Numbered from the stretch's first letter, positions 33,458 through 45,814 are shown. The stretch: 64,000 nt of DNA from Brevibacterium sp. RIT 803 (GCF_016892625.1 NZ_JAFEMW010000003.1:186001-250000); one strand, 5' to 3'. Notes: a model not told the origin generated them from the letters alone. Translations and numbers: made by a program.

Positions 33458-34171
33458 TCAGCGCTTAGATGACTTCGAGGTGGCGCCGGTTGCCCAGCTG
33501 ACCTGGCTGAAGGTCACGCGATAAGTCTTCTTGCTCTTCGTCTTGACCTTGTACGTGGCCGTGCCTTTCTTGGCAGTCACGGTCTTGATGGTCTTCCACT
33601 TGCTCCCGGACTTGACCTGGAACTTCACCTTCGGGTTGTAGCTGCGCTTCTCATCCCATTTAGGGTTGTAGTACTTCGTCTTCGACGTCAGAGTAACGGT
33701 CGTGCCGCGGCGCTTGCTCGACAGTGAGGCGTACGTCTTGCCGCGGACGTAGAAGTAGCCCTTGGTGTAGTCGGGACCCTCAACCTTCGCGTACTCATCG
33801 TCTTCGTAGTCGCCGTAGTAATAGGCACTGATCTCGGAAGGGCCAAGCGTGTATTTACCCAGGCCAGAAGATGAAGGACAAATCATGTACCGGTCCTTGG
33901 ATGCGCCTGCGTATGAAGAGAACCAAGCCGAATCATCGTAACCGTGTCGGCCTCTCACTTCGACATCAACGTCCCAATATTCAACCTTCGACTTTTTGTG
34001 CTTCATATACAGATTCGTATATTTGCAGTTCCAATCGGAGACGACAACGCTGTCGCCCGACAACTTGGTCACGTCGAAGGATGTACTTGCCGCCTCCGCG
34101 GACACAGCTGGACCGACAACGAGGGCTGCTGCCGCAATGGCAGAGACGAGGGCACGCCTGATGAACTTCAT
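33458..34171 (-). CDS. Secreted basic, tyrosine/lysine-rich protein of unknown function
   Basis: 237 residues. A clear Sec signal peptide (MKFIRRALVSAIAAAALVVG, cleavage near AEAAS) is followed by a domain rich in Tyr, Lys, Ser and Asp with two cysteines (WNCKY, YMICPSS) that could form one disulfide. The last 90 residues are very basic and beta-strand-like (TVTLTSKTKYYNP, SYNPKVKFQVKSGSKWKTIK, KTKSKKTYRVTFSQ), resembling bacterial surface or matrix proteins in style. The coding sequence is visibly less G+C-rich than its neighbours, which hints at transfer or an unusual amino-acid bias. No family recognised. Confidence 0.75.
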   Translation of the reverse strand: MKFIRRALVSAIAAAALVVGPAVSAEAASTSFDVTKLSGDSVVVSDWNCKYTNLYMKHKKSKVEYWDVDVEVRGRHGYDDSAWFSSYAGASKDRYMICPSSSGLGKYTLGPSEISAYYYGDYEDDEYAKVEGPDYTKGYFYVRGKTYASLSSKRRGTTVTLTSKTKYYNPKWDEKRSYNPKVKFQVKSGSKWKTIKTVTAKKGTATYKVKTKSKKTYRVTFSQVSWATGATSKSSKR

Positions 34172-34329
34172 AGAGACTCCGAAGGTAAGAGGTAAGAACT
34201 GGGATTGCCAGAGTTGGAGTCTTGGAATGTTGAGTCGGCAGCGTCAGGTATCGAAACTTGAAAGTTGTATGACCGAAGAGTACCACAGCTGAAGTGGGCC
34301 TGGTTGGGACTTCGTCAGAACACCGAAAA

Positions 34330-34398
34330 GGTGGCCACGAAACCAAGCGCAAGCCGCGCACAATGCGGACTAGTCTCGGTTCCGTGGCCACCATTTTT
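34330..34398. terminator. Bidirectional terminator downstream of ectC
   Basis: GGTGGCCACG-A-AACC pairs with GGTT-C-CGTGGCCACC (14 of 15 pairs, loop about 33 bases containing its own CCGC/GCGG hairpin). ATTTTT follows on the plus strand and CTTTTC on the minus strand, so it can end transcripts from either side. The rest of the 313-bp gap between the secreted-protein gene and ectC shows only the motif CCACCTCGGCG at 34447. Confidence 0.75.
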
Positions 34399-34484
34399 GT
34401 GGTGCCCGGAGGCCGGACGATGCTTCAGTGTCTGATCAACGATCAGCCACCTCGGCGAGGGAGCTTCTCAGCTCACGAGAGGAC

Positions 34485-34877
34485 TCAGTCCTCTTCGACG
34501 ATGAGCGGGTAGACGCCGTTCTCGTCGTGGGTCTCACGGCCGGTGACCGGCGGGTTGAACACGCAGGCCATGCGCAGCTCTTCGTCAGCCACGACGGTGT
34601 GCTTCTCGTGTCCGTCCAACAGGTACATGGTGCCATCGGAGAGCGGATAGGTCTCGCCGGTCTCCTGGTCGGTCAGAGTACCCTTGCCCTGCACGCAGTA
34701 CACAGCTTCGACATGGTTCTGGTAGTGGAAGGTCGAGGTCGTCCCGGCGTAGATCACGGTGTCGTGGAGCGAGAATCCGACACGTTCCTTGCCCAGCACC
34801 ATGCGGCGGCTGCGCCAGGTCTCTGACTTGATGTCGCGGTCTGTGTCATTGAGGTCATCGCGGTTGACTACGTACAT
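34485..34877 (-). CDS. ectC: L-ectoine synthase
   Basis: 130 residues from ATG 34877, after AAAGGA; an open ATG at 34892 overlaps the site. [20 protein letters not shown] is the EctC start, [20 protein letters not shown] and [19 protein letters not shown] are the cupin barrel with its metal-binding and substrate residues, and [20 protein letters not shown] follows. It cyclises N-gamma-acetyl-diaminobutyrate to ectoine, the cytoplasmic osmoprotectant. It is the last gene of the ectA-ectB-ectC series and ends at a strong terminator. No ectD hydroxylase follows. Confidence 0.96.
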   Translation of the reverse strand: MYVVNRDDLNDTDRDIKSETWRSRRMVLGKERVGFSLHDTVIYAGTTSTFHYQNHVEAVYCVQGKGTLTDQETGETYPLSDGTMYLLDGHEKHTVVADEELRMACVFNPPVTGRETHDENGVYPLIVEED

Positions 34878-35032
34878 TCGTGGTCCTTTCATTTGGCATA
34901 TCAGACGGGTTGCCGATGTTTCAGTCGAAATGTCGACCGATCCACCGGCAACGCGTCATACAAGTTTCATGCTTGAGTCTCGGCGAACCGAAGCTCAGGT
35001 CTACAGGCTCTCGCGCTCAGCTGGGAGCAGGC

Positions 35033-36325
35033 TCAGACCGCCGCTGGTTCTGCGGCCGGAGCGAACTTCAGCACAGCAGCCTCGATGATGTCGAGACCCT
35101 GCTCCAGATCATGCGAGGAGATGGTCAGCGGAGGCATCATCTTCGTGACCTCATCCTTGGGACCGGAGGTCTCGAGGAGCAGGCCGTTGTCGAAGGCTTC
35201 CGCTGCCACCTTGCCGGCGATCTCGTCGTCCTCGAAGTGCAGTCCGGCGAGGAGTCCGCGCCCACGGATGGATGCCCCCTCTGCCTTCTCCACAATCGAG
35301 TCGAGGCGCTGGTGCAGTGCGGCGATCGTGTCCGCCAATTCGTTCTGGAAGGTGTTGTCTGCCCAGAAGTTCTTGATCGCGGCGGTCGCCGTGACGAATG
35401 CGGGGTTGTTTCCGCGGAAGGTTCCGTTGTGCTCGCCTGGCTCCCAGACATCGAGCTCGGGACGGAAGAGAGTCAGTGCCATCGGCAGACCCGAACCGGA
35501 GATCGACTTCGACAGGCATACGATGTCAGGTTCGATGCCGGCCTCTTCGAAGCTGAAGAATGATCCGGTACGGCCACAGCCGGCCTGGACGTCGTCGACG
35601 ATGAGCAGGATGTCGTGCTTCTTGGTCAGCTCGGACAGAGCACGAAGCCATTCGGCGCGAGCGGCGCGGAGGCCACCTTCGCCCTGCACGGTCTCAACGA
35701 TGACAGCGGCTGGCTTATCGACGCCGGAGCCGGAGTCTTCGAGGACCTTCTCAAGCCATAGGAAGTCAGGGATCTCGCCGTCGAAGTAGTCGTCATAAGG
35801 AATCTTCGAGCTGTTGGTCAGCGGAATGCCTGCGCCTTCGCGCTTCATCGAGTTGCCAGTCACCGACAGCGATCCCAGGGTCATGCCGTGGAATGCGTTG
35901 GTGAAGGACAGCATGTGCTGACGACCGGTGACCTTACGAGCCAGCTTGAGGGCAGCCTCGACGGTGTTGGTTCCCGTTGGTCCGGGGAACATCACGGTGT
36001 AATCGAGTCCGCGCGGCTTGAGGATGAGGTCCTGGAAGGTCTCGAGGAACTCACGCTTGGCCGGGGTCTTCATATCCAGCGAGTGCAGAACAGCACCTGA
36101 CTGGAGGTACTCGACCAGAGGGTTCATCACGACAGGGTTGTTGTGCCCGTAGTTGAGAGCCCCGGCGCCGGAGAAGAAATCGATGAATTCCTTGCCGTCT
36201 TCATCCCACTGCTTCGCGCCATGTGCCTTGGCGAAGGTGGCGGGCCAGGAACGCGAGTATCCTCGCACGGCTGATTCGCGGGTTTCGAAGATGTCGGGAG
36301 TTGTGGTCTTAGAGGTTTCGGTCAT
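35033..36325 (-). CDS. ectB: Diaminobutyrate--2-oxoglutarate transaminase
   Basis: 430 residues from ATG 36325, after AAAGGACTC; the frame is open further upstream but the EctB family begins at [20 protein letters not shown]. Class-III aminotransferase motifs: [60 protein letters not shown] (PLP ring Asp) and [13 protein letters not shown] with the PLP-binding Lys. It makes L-2,4-diaminobutyrate from aspartate semialdehyde. The gap to ectC is 155 bp and to ectA 167 bp, wide for an operon; a hairpin lies in the ectA-ectB gap. Confidence 0.95.
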   Translation of the reverse strand: MTETSKTTTPDIFETRESAVRGYSRSWPATFAKAHGAKQWDEDGKEFIDFFSGAGALNYGHNNPVVMNPLVEYLQSGAVLHSLDMKTPAKREFLETFQDLILKPRGLDYTVMFPGPTGTNTVEAALKLARKVTGRQHMLSFTNAFHGMTLGSLSVTGNSMKREGAGIPLTNSSKIPYDDYFDGEIPDFLWLEKVLEDSGSGVDKPAAVIVETVQGEGGLRAARAEWLRALSELTKKHDILLIVDDVQAGCGRTGSFFSFEEAGIEPDIVCLSKSISGSGLPMALTLFRPELDVWEPGEHNGTFRGNNPAFVTATAAIKNFWADNTFQNELADTIAALHQRLDSIVEKAEGASIRGRGLLAGLHFEDDEIAGKVAAEAFDNGLLLETSGPKDEVTKMMPPLTISSHDLEQGLDIIEAAVLKFAPAAEPAAV

Positions 36326-36356
36326 CACTTGAGTCCTTTCGACTTCTGGATTACGC

Positions 36357-36375
36357 GCTTGCTTCGTGAGCAAGC
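36357..36375 (-). promoter_or_regulatory. Hairpin in the ectA-ectB intergenic region
   Basis: GCTTGCT-TCGTG-AGCAAGC is a perfect 7-bp stem with a 5-base loop, 32 bp upstream of the ectB start. It could modulate message stability or EctB translation within the operon, or mark a separate transcript start. Confidence 0.4.
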
Positions 36376-36492
36376 AGCTAGGCGGTGGCCGCAACCGATC
36401 AGTTTCGGGTACGACTGTCGCCGGTCGGCGTCCTCAGGCGGAATCATCAGATCCCCAGGGCGCCTGGTGGCACCACGCTTCTCAGCGGTGCA

Positions 36493-36987
36493 TCACAGTG
36501 GTGCGATTTCGTACAGGTACTCGGTGTCGTGGCCGTCCGGGTACAGCTCCGGAGTGATCAGCGCACGTCGTTCGCAGTTTGCGTCGCGCTGCTCAGCGAA
36601 TGACTGGAACAGACGGTTTGACGCGTCGTTGTCATCGGTGATCGTCGTCTCCAGGCGAAGCGCATTGGTGCGATCAGCCAGCTCGTTGAGCATGGTCTTC
36701 GCCAATCCGTGTCCGCGGAAGTCCGACGAAACTGCGACCTGCCAGATCATCAGCGTGTTGGGCCGATCCGGGCGGGTGTAACCGGTGACGAACCCGGCGG
36801 GCTCTCCGCCGATTCGCGCGATGGTCGAGGTTGCCGAGAAATCACGACACCAGAGGATGTACGAGTACGAAGAGTTGAGGTCGAGAACGGCCGAATCTTT
36901 AGCCAGTCTCCACATGTGTTGTCCGTCCTCCATGGTCGGAGTACGGACATCGGTTTCTGTTTGAGGTTCAGCGACTGCGTTTCTCAC
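36493..36987 (-). CDS. ectA: L-2,4-diaminobutyric acid acetyltransferase
   Basis: 164 residues. GNAT fold with EctA features: TPTMEDGQHMWRLAKDSAVL, LNSSYSYILWCRDFSATSTI and IWQVAVSSDFRGHGLAKTML, where the last contains the acetyl-CoA-binding R-G-x-G-L-A loop. TTITDDNDASNRLFQSFAEQ follows. It acetylates diaminobutyrate for ectoine synthesis. The GTG at 36987 is the only reasonable start. A 580-bp non-coding region upstream holds candidate osmotic-control sites. Confidence 0.95.
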   Translation of the reverse strand: MRNAVAEPQTETDVRTPTMEDGQHMWRLAKDSAVLDLNSSYSYILWCRDFSATSTIARIGGEPAGFVTGYTRPDRPNTLMIWQVAVSSDFRGHGLAKTMLNELADRTNALRLETTITDDNDASNRLFQSFAEQRDANCERRALITPELYPDGHDTEYLYEIAPL

Positions 36988-37157
36988 GCCCCCAAACCTA
37001 ACGACCTGAGGATGAGCGTCAACTCCGAAATCGGCGATTCACGCCACATTCGTGGGTGATTCCCGCGCGTGTCCCCCAAGTCACGAACCGGGGCTTCCCC
37101 GTGGCATCTCTGGGATGCGCCAGGGCGCTCCTCCGCGCTCATTCCGGGGCAGAGCTT

Positions 37158-37213
37158 CGTTATCGTTTCGTTACATTCCAACGGGCTTGGAACAGCGGTT
37201 CCACGCCTGTTCC
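37158..37213. promoter_or_regulatory. Candidate MtrA-type direct repeat and palindromes upstream of ectA
   Basis: On the minus strand GTAACG-AAACG-ATAACG (37158-37174) is a direct repeat with an 11-bp period, like sites of the actinobacterial osmotic-response regulator MtrA. Beside it lie GGAAC-AGCG-GTTCC (perfect) and GGAACAG-N11-CTGTTCC (37189-37213). They are 170-225 bp upstream of the ectA start. The remainder of the 580-bp region (36988-37567) shows no gene I can support. Confidence 0.4.
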
Positions 37214-37528
37214 ACGTTTCGACGTCTCCTCTGGACATGACTGAGGGATGACTTTCTGTGTGTGGTGCTCCAGCTGTACGCGATGCAGGAAGAGACAGCC
37301 AGAGGAGACTTCTGGCCGACACAACGCCGGTGCCCCCAGACACCGGTGCACGCAGCGTCTAATCGGATCGCAGGCGTGGTCTCGATGGCGGCACAGCCTC
37401 TGACTGGGGCTTCCCTGCAGGCAGTTGTGGTCCCGAGGGGAGCAGGCCGCAGGGCAGCAGGGCAGGCGAGCCTCGGCCACACAGACGAGCAGCGCAGTGG
37501 GCCGGCTCAATGAACCGGCTCACTGCCA

Positions 37529-37560
37529 CGTGAGGCCCTGCCGCGTGAAGCTGCCTCACG
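37529..37560 (-). terminator. Hairpin after the L-serine dehydratase gene
   Basis: CGTGAGGC and GCCTCACG form a perfect 8-bp stem with a 16-base loop, immediately downstream (8 bp) of the sdaA stop codon. A second small palindrome, GCCGG-N9-CCGGC, lies just beyond at 37501. Confidence 0.6.
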
Positions 37561-37567
37561 GGTTACT

Positions 37568-39064
37568 TCAGCATTCGACGACGTTGACGGCGAGGCCGCC
37601 CTGCGCTGTCTCCTTGTACTTCGAACTCATGTCCGCCCCTGTCTGGCGCATCGTCTCGATCACCTCGTCGAGGCTGACTCTGTGCTGGCCATCGCCCCAC
37701 AGGGCCATCCTCGAGGCGTTGATGGCCTTGCCGGCGGCGATCGCGTTGCGTTCGATGCACGGGACCTGCACGAGCCCGGAGATCGGGTCGCAGGTCAGGC
37801 CCAGGTTGTGCTCCATGGCGATCTCGGCGGCGTTCTCGACCTGCTCGGGAGTTCCGCCCATGATGGCGGCCAGTCCCCCGGCGGCCATCGACGACGCGGA
37901 TCCGACCTCGCCCTGACAGCCCACCTCGGCGCCGGAGATCGATGCCCTCTCCTTGTACAGAACACCCACCGCCGCCGAGGTGAGCAGGAAGTCCACGATC
38001 GCCGTGTGCTTAGCGGCCTCGCCGCCCTTGACCACGGAATCCACGTAGTTCAGCGCATAGTGGAGGACAGCAGGGATGATGCCGGCGGCACCATTCGTCG
38101 GCGCGGTGACCACACGGCCGCCCGAGGCGTTCTCCTCGTTGACGGCCATGGCGATGAGGTTGACCCATTCCAGGTAGTAGCCGGGATCGCGATCGGGGTC
38201 CTCGGCCTTGAGCTTGAGGTACCAGTCGTGGGCGCGCCGCCGCACCTTGAGTCCGCCGGGCAGATACCCAGAGCGATCCAGGGACGCCGAGGCGCATTCC
38301 TCCATCACGGAGTAGATGTGGAGGAGTCCGTGGCGGATCTCGTCCTCATCGCGCATCGACTTCTCGTTGACCAACATGATCTCAGCGACGGACATGCCCG
38401 TCTCCTTGCATCGCTGCAGGAGTTCAACGGCCGAGTGGAACGGGTACGGCAGCTCTTCGCTGTAGGACTGCAGCTCGGCGTCGACGACCGAATCAGCAAC
38501 GGCGAACTCTGTGGCGTCGTCTGCTTCCGACTCAGCAACAGCCTCGGCGGCCAGCTCCTTCTCACGGAACTCGGTCTCAGATGTGACGAAGCCACCGCCC
38601 ACGGAATAGTAGGTCTCTTCGGCCAGAGTCTGACCCTCGGAGTCGAAGGCGGCAATGGTCATCGCGTTCGTGTGGCGGGGCTTGATCGTCAGGGGACGCT
38701 TGACCATATCGTCTTCGGTGAAGGCGATCTCGACGCCGCCGTCGGCAGCACCAGTGCCACCGACAGCGTCGCCGAGGAGGATCGTGCCCGTCTCGGACAT
38801 GCGAGTCCGGCGGGCGGTGAGTTCATTGGCTTCGACGCGATCGGGTGCACAGCCTTCAAGGCCGATCAGGATGGCGTCGAAGGTGCCGTGACCGGCACCG
38901 GTGGCGGCAAGGGATCCGAACACATCAACCTTGATGCTGGAGACGGACCCGAGCTTGTCGCCCAGAAGTGTGAGGAAGCTCGATGCCGCTCGCATCGGGC
39001 CGACGGTGTGGGAACTCGACGGGCCGATGCCGACGGTAAAGAGATCGAAGACGCTCAGTGGCAT
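37568..39064 (-). CDS. sdaA: L-serine ammonia-lyase (iron-sulfur type)
   Basis: 498 residues, single-chain form with fused beta and alpha domains. [20 protein letters not shown] is the family start; [40 protein letters not shown] and [20 protein letters not shown] follow. Cys383, Cys425 and Cys436 are the cluster ligands, and the chain ends in Cys498, the tail cysteine that in this enzyme class can occupy the fourth iron site. Residues 167-200 are an acidic Ala/Glu/Asp insert ([19 protein letters not shown]). It deaminates serine to pyruvate. It lies downstream of gcvH, so glycine can be converted to serine and then pyruvate; a hairpin in between suggests partial uncoupling. Confidence 0.95.
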   Translation of the reverse strand: MPLSVFDLFTVGIGPSSSHTVGPMRAASSFLTLLGDKLGSVSSIKVDVFGSLAATGAGHGTFDAILIGLEGCAPDRVEANELTARRTRMSETGTILLGDAVGGTGAADGGVEIAFTEDDMVKRPLTIKPRHTNAMTIAAFDSEGQTLAEETYYSVGGGFVTSETEFREKELAAEAVAESEADDATEFAVADSVVDAELQSYSEELPYPFHSAVELLQRCKETGMSVAEIMLVNEKSMRDEDEIRHGLLHIYSVMEECASASLDRSGYLPGGLKVRRRAHDWYLKLKAEDPDRDPGYYLEWVNLIAMAVNEENASGGRVVTAPTNGAAGIIPAVLHYALNYVDSVVKGGEAAKHTAIVDFLLTSAAVGVLYKERASISGAEVGCQGEVGSASSMAAGGLAAIMGGTPEQVENAAEIAMEHNLGLTCDPISGLVQVPCIERNAIAAGKAINASRMALWGDGQHRVSLDEVIETMRQTGADMSSKYKETAQGGLAVNVVEC

Positions 39065-39094
39065 GGAAGATACTCCGATTCTTTTCGGGTGATC

Positions 39095-39165
39095 GATGGG
39101 ACCGACTAAGGCCGGAAGTTCCAGCCCGGTCGGACTGCGTCGTTCCAGCCGTGGCCGGTCCCATC
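39095..39165 (-). terminator. Hairpin between gcvH and sdaA
   Basis: GATGGGACCG (39095-39104) and CGGTCCCATC (39156-39165) pair perfectly over 10 bp around a 51-base loop that can form further GC-rich helices. It lies in the 115-bp gcvH-sdaA gap and could reduce read-through from the glycine-cleavage genes. Confidence 0.5.
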
Positions 39166-39179
39166 GGTCGGAGGGTGTG

Positions 39180-39578
39180 TCAGAGGGAATTGGCCTCTGC
39201 GTAGCCTGCTGCGTCCATCACTTCGCCCAGTTCGGTGACCGTGACTTCGAACAGCCAGCCGTCGCCGTAGGGGTCGGAGTTGAGCAGTCCTGGGTTGTCC
39301 GTGGCTGTCTCGTTGATGGAGGTGACTTCACCGGTCACGGGGCTGTACAGGTCAGAGACCGACTTAGTCGATTCGACCTCGCCACAGGTCTCGCCTGCGG
39401 TGACGGTGTCGCCGACCTCGGGGAGATCCACGTAGACGACCTCACCGAGGGCGTCAGAGGCGACTGCAGTGATGCCGACCTTCACCGTGCTGCCGACGAT
39501 CGCGTCAGCGCTGGCGTTGATCCACTCGTGTTCGGCGGAGTAGGTGAAGTTCTCTGGAAGTGGGGGCAATTGCGCCAT
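39180..39578 (-). CDS. gcvH: Glycine cleavage system H protein
   Basis: 132 residues from ATG 39578, after AAAAGGACC; the open frame upstream is not H-protein. [10 protein letters not shown] is the typical start and [20 protein letters not shown] contains the lipoyl-lysine (the K in ESTKS). [18 protein letters not shown] follows. It shuttles the methylamine group between GcvP, GcvT and lipoamide dehydrogenase, which is not in this window. It is the third gene of gcvP-gcvT-gcvH, 94 bp after gcvT. Confidence 0.97.
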   Translation of the reverse strand: MAQLPPLPENFTYSAEHEWINASADAIVGSTVKVGITAVASDALGEVVYVDLPEVGDTVTAGETCGEVESTKSVSDLYSPVTGEVTSINETATDNPGLLNSDPYGDGWLFEVTVTELGEVMDAAGYAEANSL

Positions 39579-39672
39579 GATGGTCCTTTTCTGCTTGATT
39601 GACAGCTGTGTGGGTGAGCAGGTGCCCCCAGTGTACGAGTCACCCGGGGGCACCAGCACCAGGTGCAACGGA

Positions 39673-40955
39673 TCAGTTCTCGCCGCGTTTGTAGAACGGC
39701 AACTCGGTCACTGAGAATTCATGCGCCTTGCCGCGGATGTCGACGAATACGGGCGTGCCGGGATCGGCGAGTCCGCGCTCGAGGAACGCCAGGGCGATGG
39801 GGTGACCCAGCGTCGGCGAAGGCTGTCCGGAGGTGATGGTCCCGACGGCTGTCCCGCCTTCGGCACCGACCTCGTCTGCCGAGGCGAAGACGCTGGCTCC
39901 CGAGCGTGCGGCGCGACGGCCAGCCGAGGTGAGTCCGACGAGCACGCGGGCCGGTTCAGTCTCTCCCAGCTTCGCCAGTGCCTCACGTGCGGCGAAGTTC
40001 TCCTTCGTCTTGAACCCGATCATGCGGCCGAGTCCGACGTCGAAGGGCGAGGTCTCGAGGCTGAGTTCGTTGCCGTAGAGCGGCATGCCCGCTTCCAGGC
40101 GCAGCGAATCACGTGAGGCCAGGCCGCAGGGCACGAGGCCGTAGTCGACTCCGGCCGTCGTCAGGGTCTCCCACAGACGCTCGGCGGCAATGTTGGGAAT
40201 ATAGAGTTCGAAGCCGTCTTCGCCGGTGTAGCCGGTGCGCGCGAGCATCAGGTCGATGCCCGCGATCGTCAACGGCATCCACGCATAGTACTTCAGCTCT
40301 CTAACCGCCTCGCCGACGGTGATCCCAGTCGAGTTGACCGAGGAATCATCTGCGGCGCCGTCGACGGCAGCATCGTTGGCCGCTGATCCGTCCGCTGCGG
40401 TGGTTGCGGGGCCGAACTCCCCATGTGCACCCTCGTCGAGGGCACGGAGGATGATGGCCTCGGAGTTCGGTCCCTGCACGGCGATGAGCGCCGTGTCCTC
40501 GGACTCGTCGAAGAGTTTGGCATCGGCTCCCGGGGACTCGTCCCGCAGGAAGTTCTGCAGCCGTTCCTTCAGGGTCGTGACGACGGTCGGGGTATTCGAA
40601 GCGTTAGGGACGATGAGGAACTCTTCGTCGCCGACCCGGTAGGTGATGAGGTCATCGAGAAGGTAGCCCGACTCGTTGACCAGCACACCGTACTTGGCCT
40701 TGCCGATCTTCATCTTCGAGTACTTCGCCACGAGCGCGTAGTCGAGGAACGCGGCAGCATCGGCGCCGGTGAGACGGACTTCGCCCATGTGTGAGAGGTC
40801 GAAGATTCCTGCGGCCTCACGCACGGCACGGTGCTCGGCCAGCTCGGAGCCGTACTTCAGCGGCATGTCCCAGCCGCCGAAGTCGGTGAAGGATGCGCCC
40901 AGCTTCTCGTGAGTTGAGTGCAGCGGGGTCTCGCGCGTCGAGTTCTCAGTACTCA

Positions 40956-40956
<1 letters not shown>
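39673..40956 (-). CDS. gcvT: Glycine cleavage system aminomethyltransferase (T protein)
   Basis: 427 residues, longer than the usual 365-375. [39 protein letters not shown] (folate-binding region), [20 protein letters not shown] and [20 protein letters not shown] are all family motifs. The excess length is mostly one low-complexity Ala/Asp/Ser insert at residues 182-212 ([20 protein letters not shown]) between conserved blocks. The start codon overlaps the gcvP stop as TGATG, so the two are translationally coupled. It transfers the one-carbon unit from H protein to tetrahydrofolate. Confidence 0.96.
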
Positions 40957-43907
<2,951 letters not shown>

Positions 43908-43941
43908 TTGCCGTCCTTGGGTCGGTGTCGCGCCCGCCTAT

Positions 43942-43971
43942 GGAGGACGCACTGAGCAGTGGCGGTCCTCC
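43942..43971 (-). promoter_or_regulatory. Expression-platform hairpin of the glycine riboswitch
   Basis: In the RNA, GGAGGAC-CGC-CACTG-CT-CAGTG-C-GTCCTCC folds with 7- and 5-bp helices around a small asymmetric internal loop, 35 bases before the gcvP start. Its GTCCTCC arm is also complementary to AGGAC in the aptamer end and in the gcvP ribosome binding site, so alternative pairings are possible. Confidence 0.6.
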
Positions 43972-44004
43972 CCGATCTGTCAGACGTTCACCGCGCAAGC
44001 GCAG

Positions 44005-44142
44005 TGGCGGTCCTTCAGATATGCCTGCAATCGGTGGTACTGGGCCTGAGAGTTTCCCGGGGAGGGAATTGCACCTACGGCGCTGCTTCGCACTGTTCGG
44101 GCAACCGGTGGTTGCGACAGTTGAGCAGCTCTCCCACGTCAT
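44005..44142 (-). ncRNA. Glycine riboswitch aptamer upstream of gcvP
   Basis: Reading on the minus strand the leader has GTGGGAGAG, then GCGCCGTAGGTGCAATTCC, GGAAACTCTCAGGCCCAG and finally TGAAGGAC in order. These correspond to the conserved GGGAGAG, GCGCCGAAGGNGCAA, GAAACTCTCAGGC and AAGGAC blocks of the glycine (gcvT) riboswitch. The usual purine run has one change (TAGGT for AAGGN). Only one complete aptamer is visible; the segment after it lacks a second set of motifs. It should couple gcvP-gcvT-gcvH expression to glycine. Confidence 0.88.
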
Positions 44143-44182
44143 GTCTTAACGGCAGTATTCAATTGTGTGGTTTTGCGTGTTG

Positions 44183-44272
44183 CTGGTGTGGCTAAACTCT
44201 TATGACTGGTGTGGCTATGAACTTATGGGGCTCAGTCTAGTGGCTGGGATCACGGCGGACAAACACCGTGAT
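44183..44272. promoter_or_regulatory. Promoter-proximal direct repeat and inverted repeat upstream of the riboswitch
   Basis: CTGGTGTGGCTA occurs at 44183 and 44206 (23-bp period) and could be a paired activator or repressor site for the gcv promoter. ATCACGG-N10-CCGTGAT (44249-44272) is a perfect 7-bp hairpin that may end transcription arriving from the operon at 44528. AAACTCTTATG-type A+T-rich stretches here are likely promoter DNA. Confidence 0.4.
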
Positions 44273-44355
44273 GAGGCTCGAATACCAGCAGTCGAACATC
44301 GTGTTCAGCGCCTTCAGCGAGACCCGCGAGATCCGCGCCTTCAGCGCCTTCAGCG

Positions 44356-44518
44356 AGACCATCCGCCCTGAACGCCCACCTGTGGCGGAGTAACGGCAAT
44401 TGATGTGGAGGAATGGTCGTTCGAACACGGTTTGTGCGACCATTCCTCCACAGACAGTTCAGCCAGAGCGGCCGATTCTCCTCAGCGAACGAGGAGAATC
44501 AGGCGTTGCCGCCGGCGG
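44356..44518. repeat. Left copy of the long direct repeat flanking the lva-like cassette
   Basis: 163 bp matching 51466-51669 in the same orientation; the right copy is 41 bp longer because it has two more CGGAGTAACGG units. The conserved core includes a perfect 16-bp hairpin (TGTGGAGGAATGGTCG, 17-base loop, 44404-44452) and a perfect 10-bp hairpin (GATTCTCCTC-N7-GAGGAGAATC, 44474-44500). At its right end it carries a degenerate copy of the last codons of a short-chain dehydrogenase (AGGNA-stop), not belonging to any gene here; at its left end, the last codons of a TetR gene. Confidence 0.88.
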
Positions 44519-44527
44519 AGAACCGCA

Positions 44528-45814
44528 TCAGATCTCTGCGAGGTCCTTGCCCTTGGTCTCCGGCAGCAGGACCATGGCGATGACCGTACCGAGGCACAGC
44601 AGGATCACCCAGCCGCTCGAGAGCCAACTGAGATCGAGCGAATTGAACAGCCCGTTGAGATAGGGCGCCGTGCCACCGAAGACTGCGACGGACACCGAAT
44701 AGGCGAAGCCGATGCCCTGGGTCCTCACCTTCGTCGGGAATGCTTCCGAGAGCACCGCGGACAGCAGCGCACCGGACATCGCGACGATGAGGAGGGCAAC
44801 AGAGGAGGCCACGAACAGTGTCCATCCCGCCGAGGTGATCATGGCCATGAGCGGAAACTGGAAGACGACCATGAGGAGACCGAAGCCGATGATGACCGGG
44901 CGACGACCGATCTTGTCCGAGAGCGCTCCCCAGAATGGCAGGGAGATGAGCGCAATGATCTGTGCGCCGACCGTGGCCCAGTAGGCCGTCTGCGCGTCCA
45001 TGCCGCGTTCGGTGATCGCCAATGTCGAAGCGTAGGACGACCAGGTGTAATGGGCCGCGGTGATGCCGGAGGTCATCAGGACGACGAGGACGATGGCGCG
45101 GGCGACTCGTCGGCGATCGAGCGGTACGACCGCAGCTGTATCGGCTTCTTCGGCTTCGAACACGTCGCTTTCAATCATGCCCCGGCGCATATAGAGGGCA
45201 ACCAGTGCGAGCAGACCACCGAGTGCGAAGGGGATCCTCCATGCCCAGTCGCCGACAGCTGCTTCGGAGAAGACGTTCGTGATGATGCCGCCGATGGTGT
45301 AGGCCAGCACGGATCCGCCGAAGATCGCGACGAAGACGATGCTGCCCCAGAAACCGCGCCGATGCGCGGGAGCGATCTCCGCGATATAGGAGTTCGCGGT
45401 CGCCGATTCACCTCCGTGGGCAAAGCCCTGGGCCACGCGAACGAGAAGGAGCATGATCGAGGCGAAGATGCCGATCTGCCCGTACCCGGGCATGATCGCA
45501 ATGAGGAATGACCCTCCGGCCATGATGAGCATGGTGACGATGAGGACGAACTTCCGGCCTCTGCGGTCAGCGATCCTGCCGAACACGATTCCACCCAGGG
45601 GCCGCATCAGGAATCCGACTGCGAAAACGCCGAGCGTGGCAAGGACCGATGACACCTTGTCATCACTGTTGAACATGGCCGCGGCGATGAATGGAGTGAA
45701 CACCGCATAGGCGCTCCATTCGTACCACTCCAGAACATTGCCGATGGTGCTGGCGAAGACCGAACGCCTCTTCAGACGCAGAGGCGCCGTTGCCGCTGCT
45801 GCTTGTGCTGTCAT
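44528..45814 (-). CDS. MFS transporter, metabolite:H+ symporter (MHS) type
   Basis: 428 residues from ATG 45814, after AAAGGTAGAG; upstream open frame overlaps the kinase gene. TIGNVLEWYEWSAYAVFTPF is the MHS-family start, FLMRPLGGIVFGRIADRRGR the loop 2-3 motif, and VRVAQGFAHGGESATANSYI helix 4. Twelve helices. It takes up carboxylates, osmolytes or similar acids with protons. It is the last gene of the ligase-SDR-ACAD-kinase operon, 4 bp after the kinase stop, so the imported compound is probably the pathway substrate. Confidence 0.88.
   Translation of the reverse strand: MTAQAAAATAPLRLKRRSVFASTIGNVLEWYEWSAYAVFTPFIAAAMFNSDDKVSSVLATLGVFAVGFLMRPLGGIVFGRIADRRGRKFVLIVTMLIMAGGSFLIAIMPGYGQIGIFASIMLLLVRVAQGFAHGGESATANSYIAEIAPAHRRGFWGSIVFVAIFGGSVLAYTIGGIITNVFSEAAVGDWAWRIPFALGGLLALVALYMRRGMIESDVFEAEEADTAAVVPLDRRRVARAIVLVVLMTSGITAAHYTWSSYASTLAITERGMDAQTAYWATVGAQIIALISLPFWGALSDKIGRRPVIIGFGLLMVVFQFPLMAMITSAGWTLFVASSVALLIVAMSGALLSAVLSEAFPTKVRTQGIGFAYSVSVAVFGGTAPYLNGLFNSLDLSWLSSGWVILLCLGTVIAMVLLPETKGKDLAEI

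Noticed and set aside
37189..37202. LexA/SOS box upstream of ectA (GGAAC-AGCG-GTTCC)
   Set aside because: It fits GAAC-N4-GTTC, but ectoine genes have no known SOS link and the flanks do not match the extended mycobacterial-type box; kept only as a generic palindrome.
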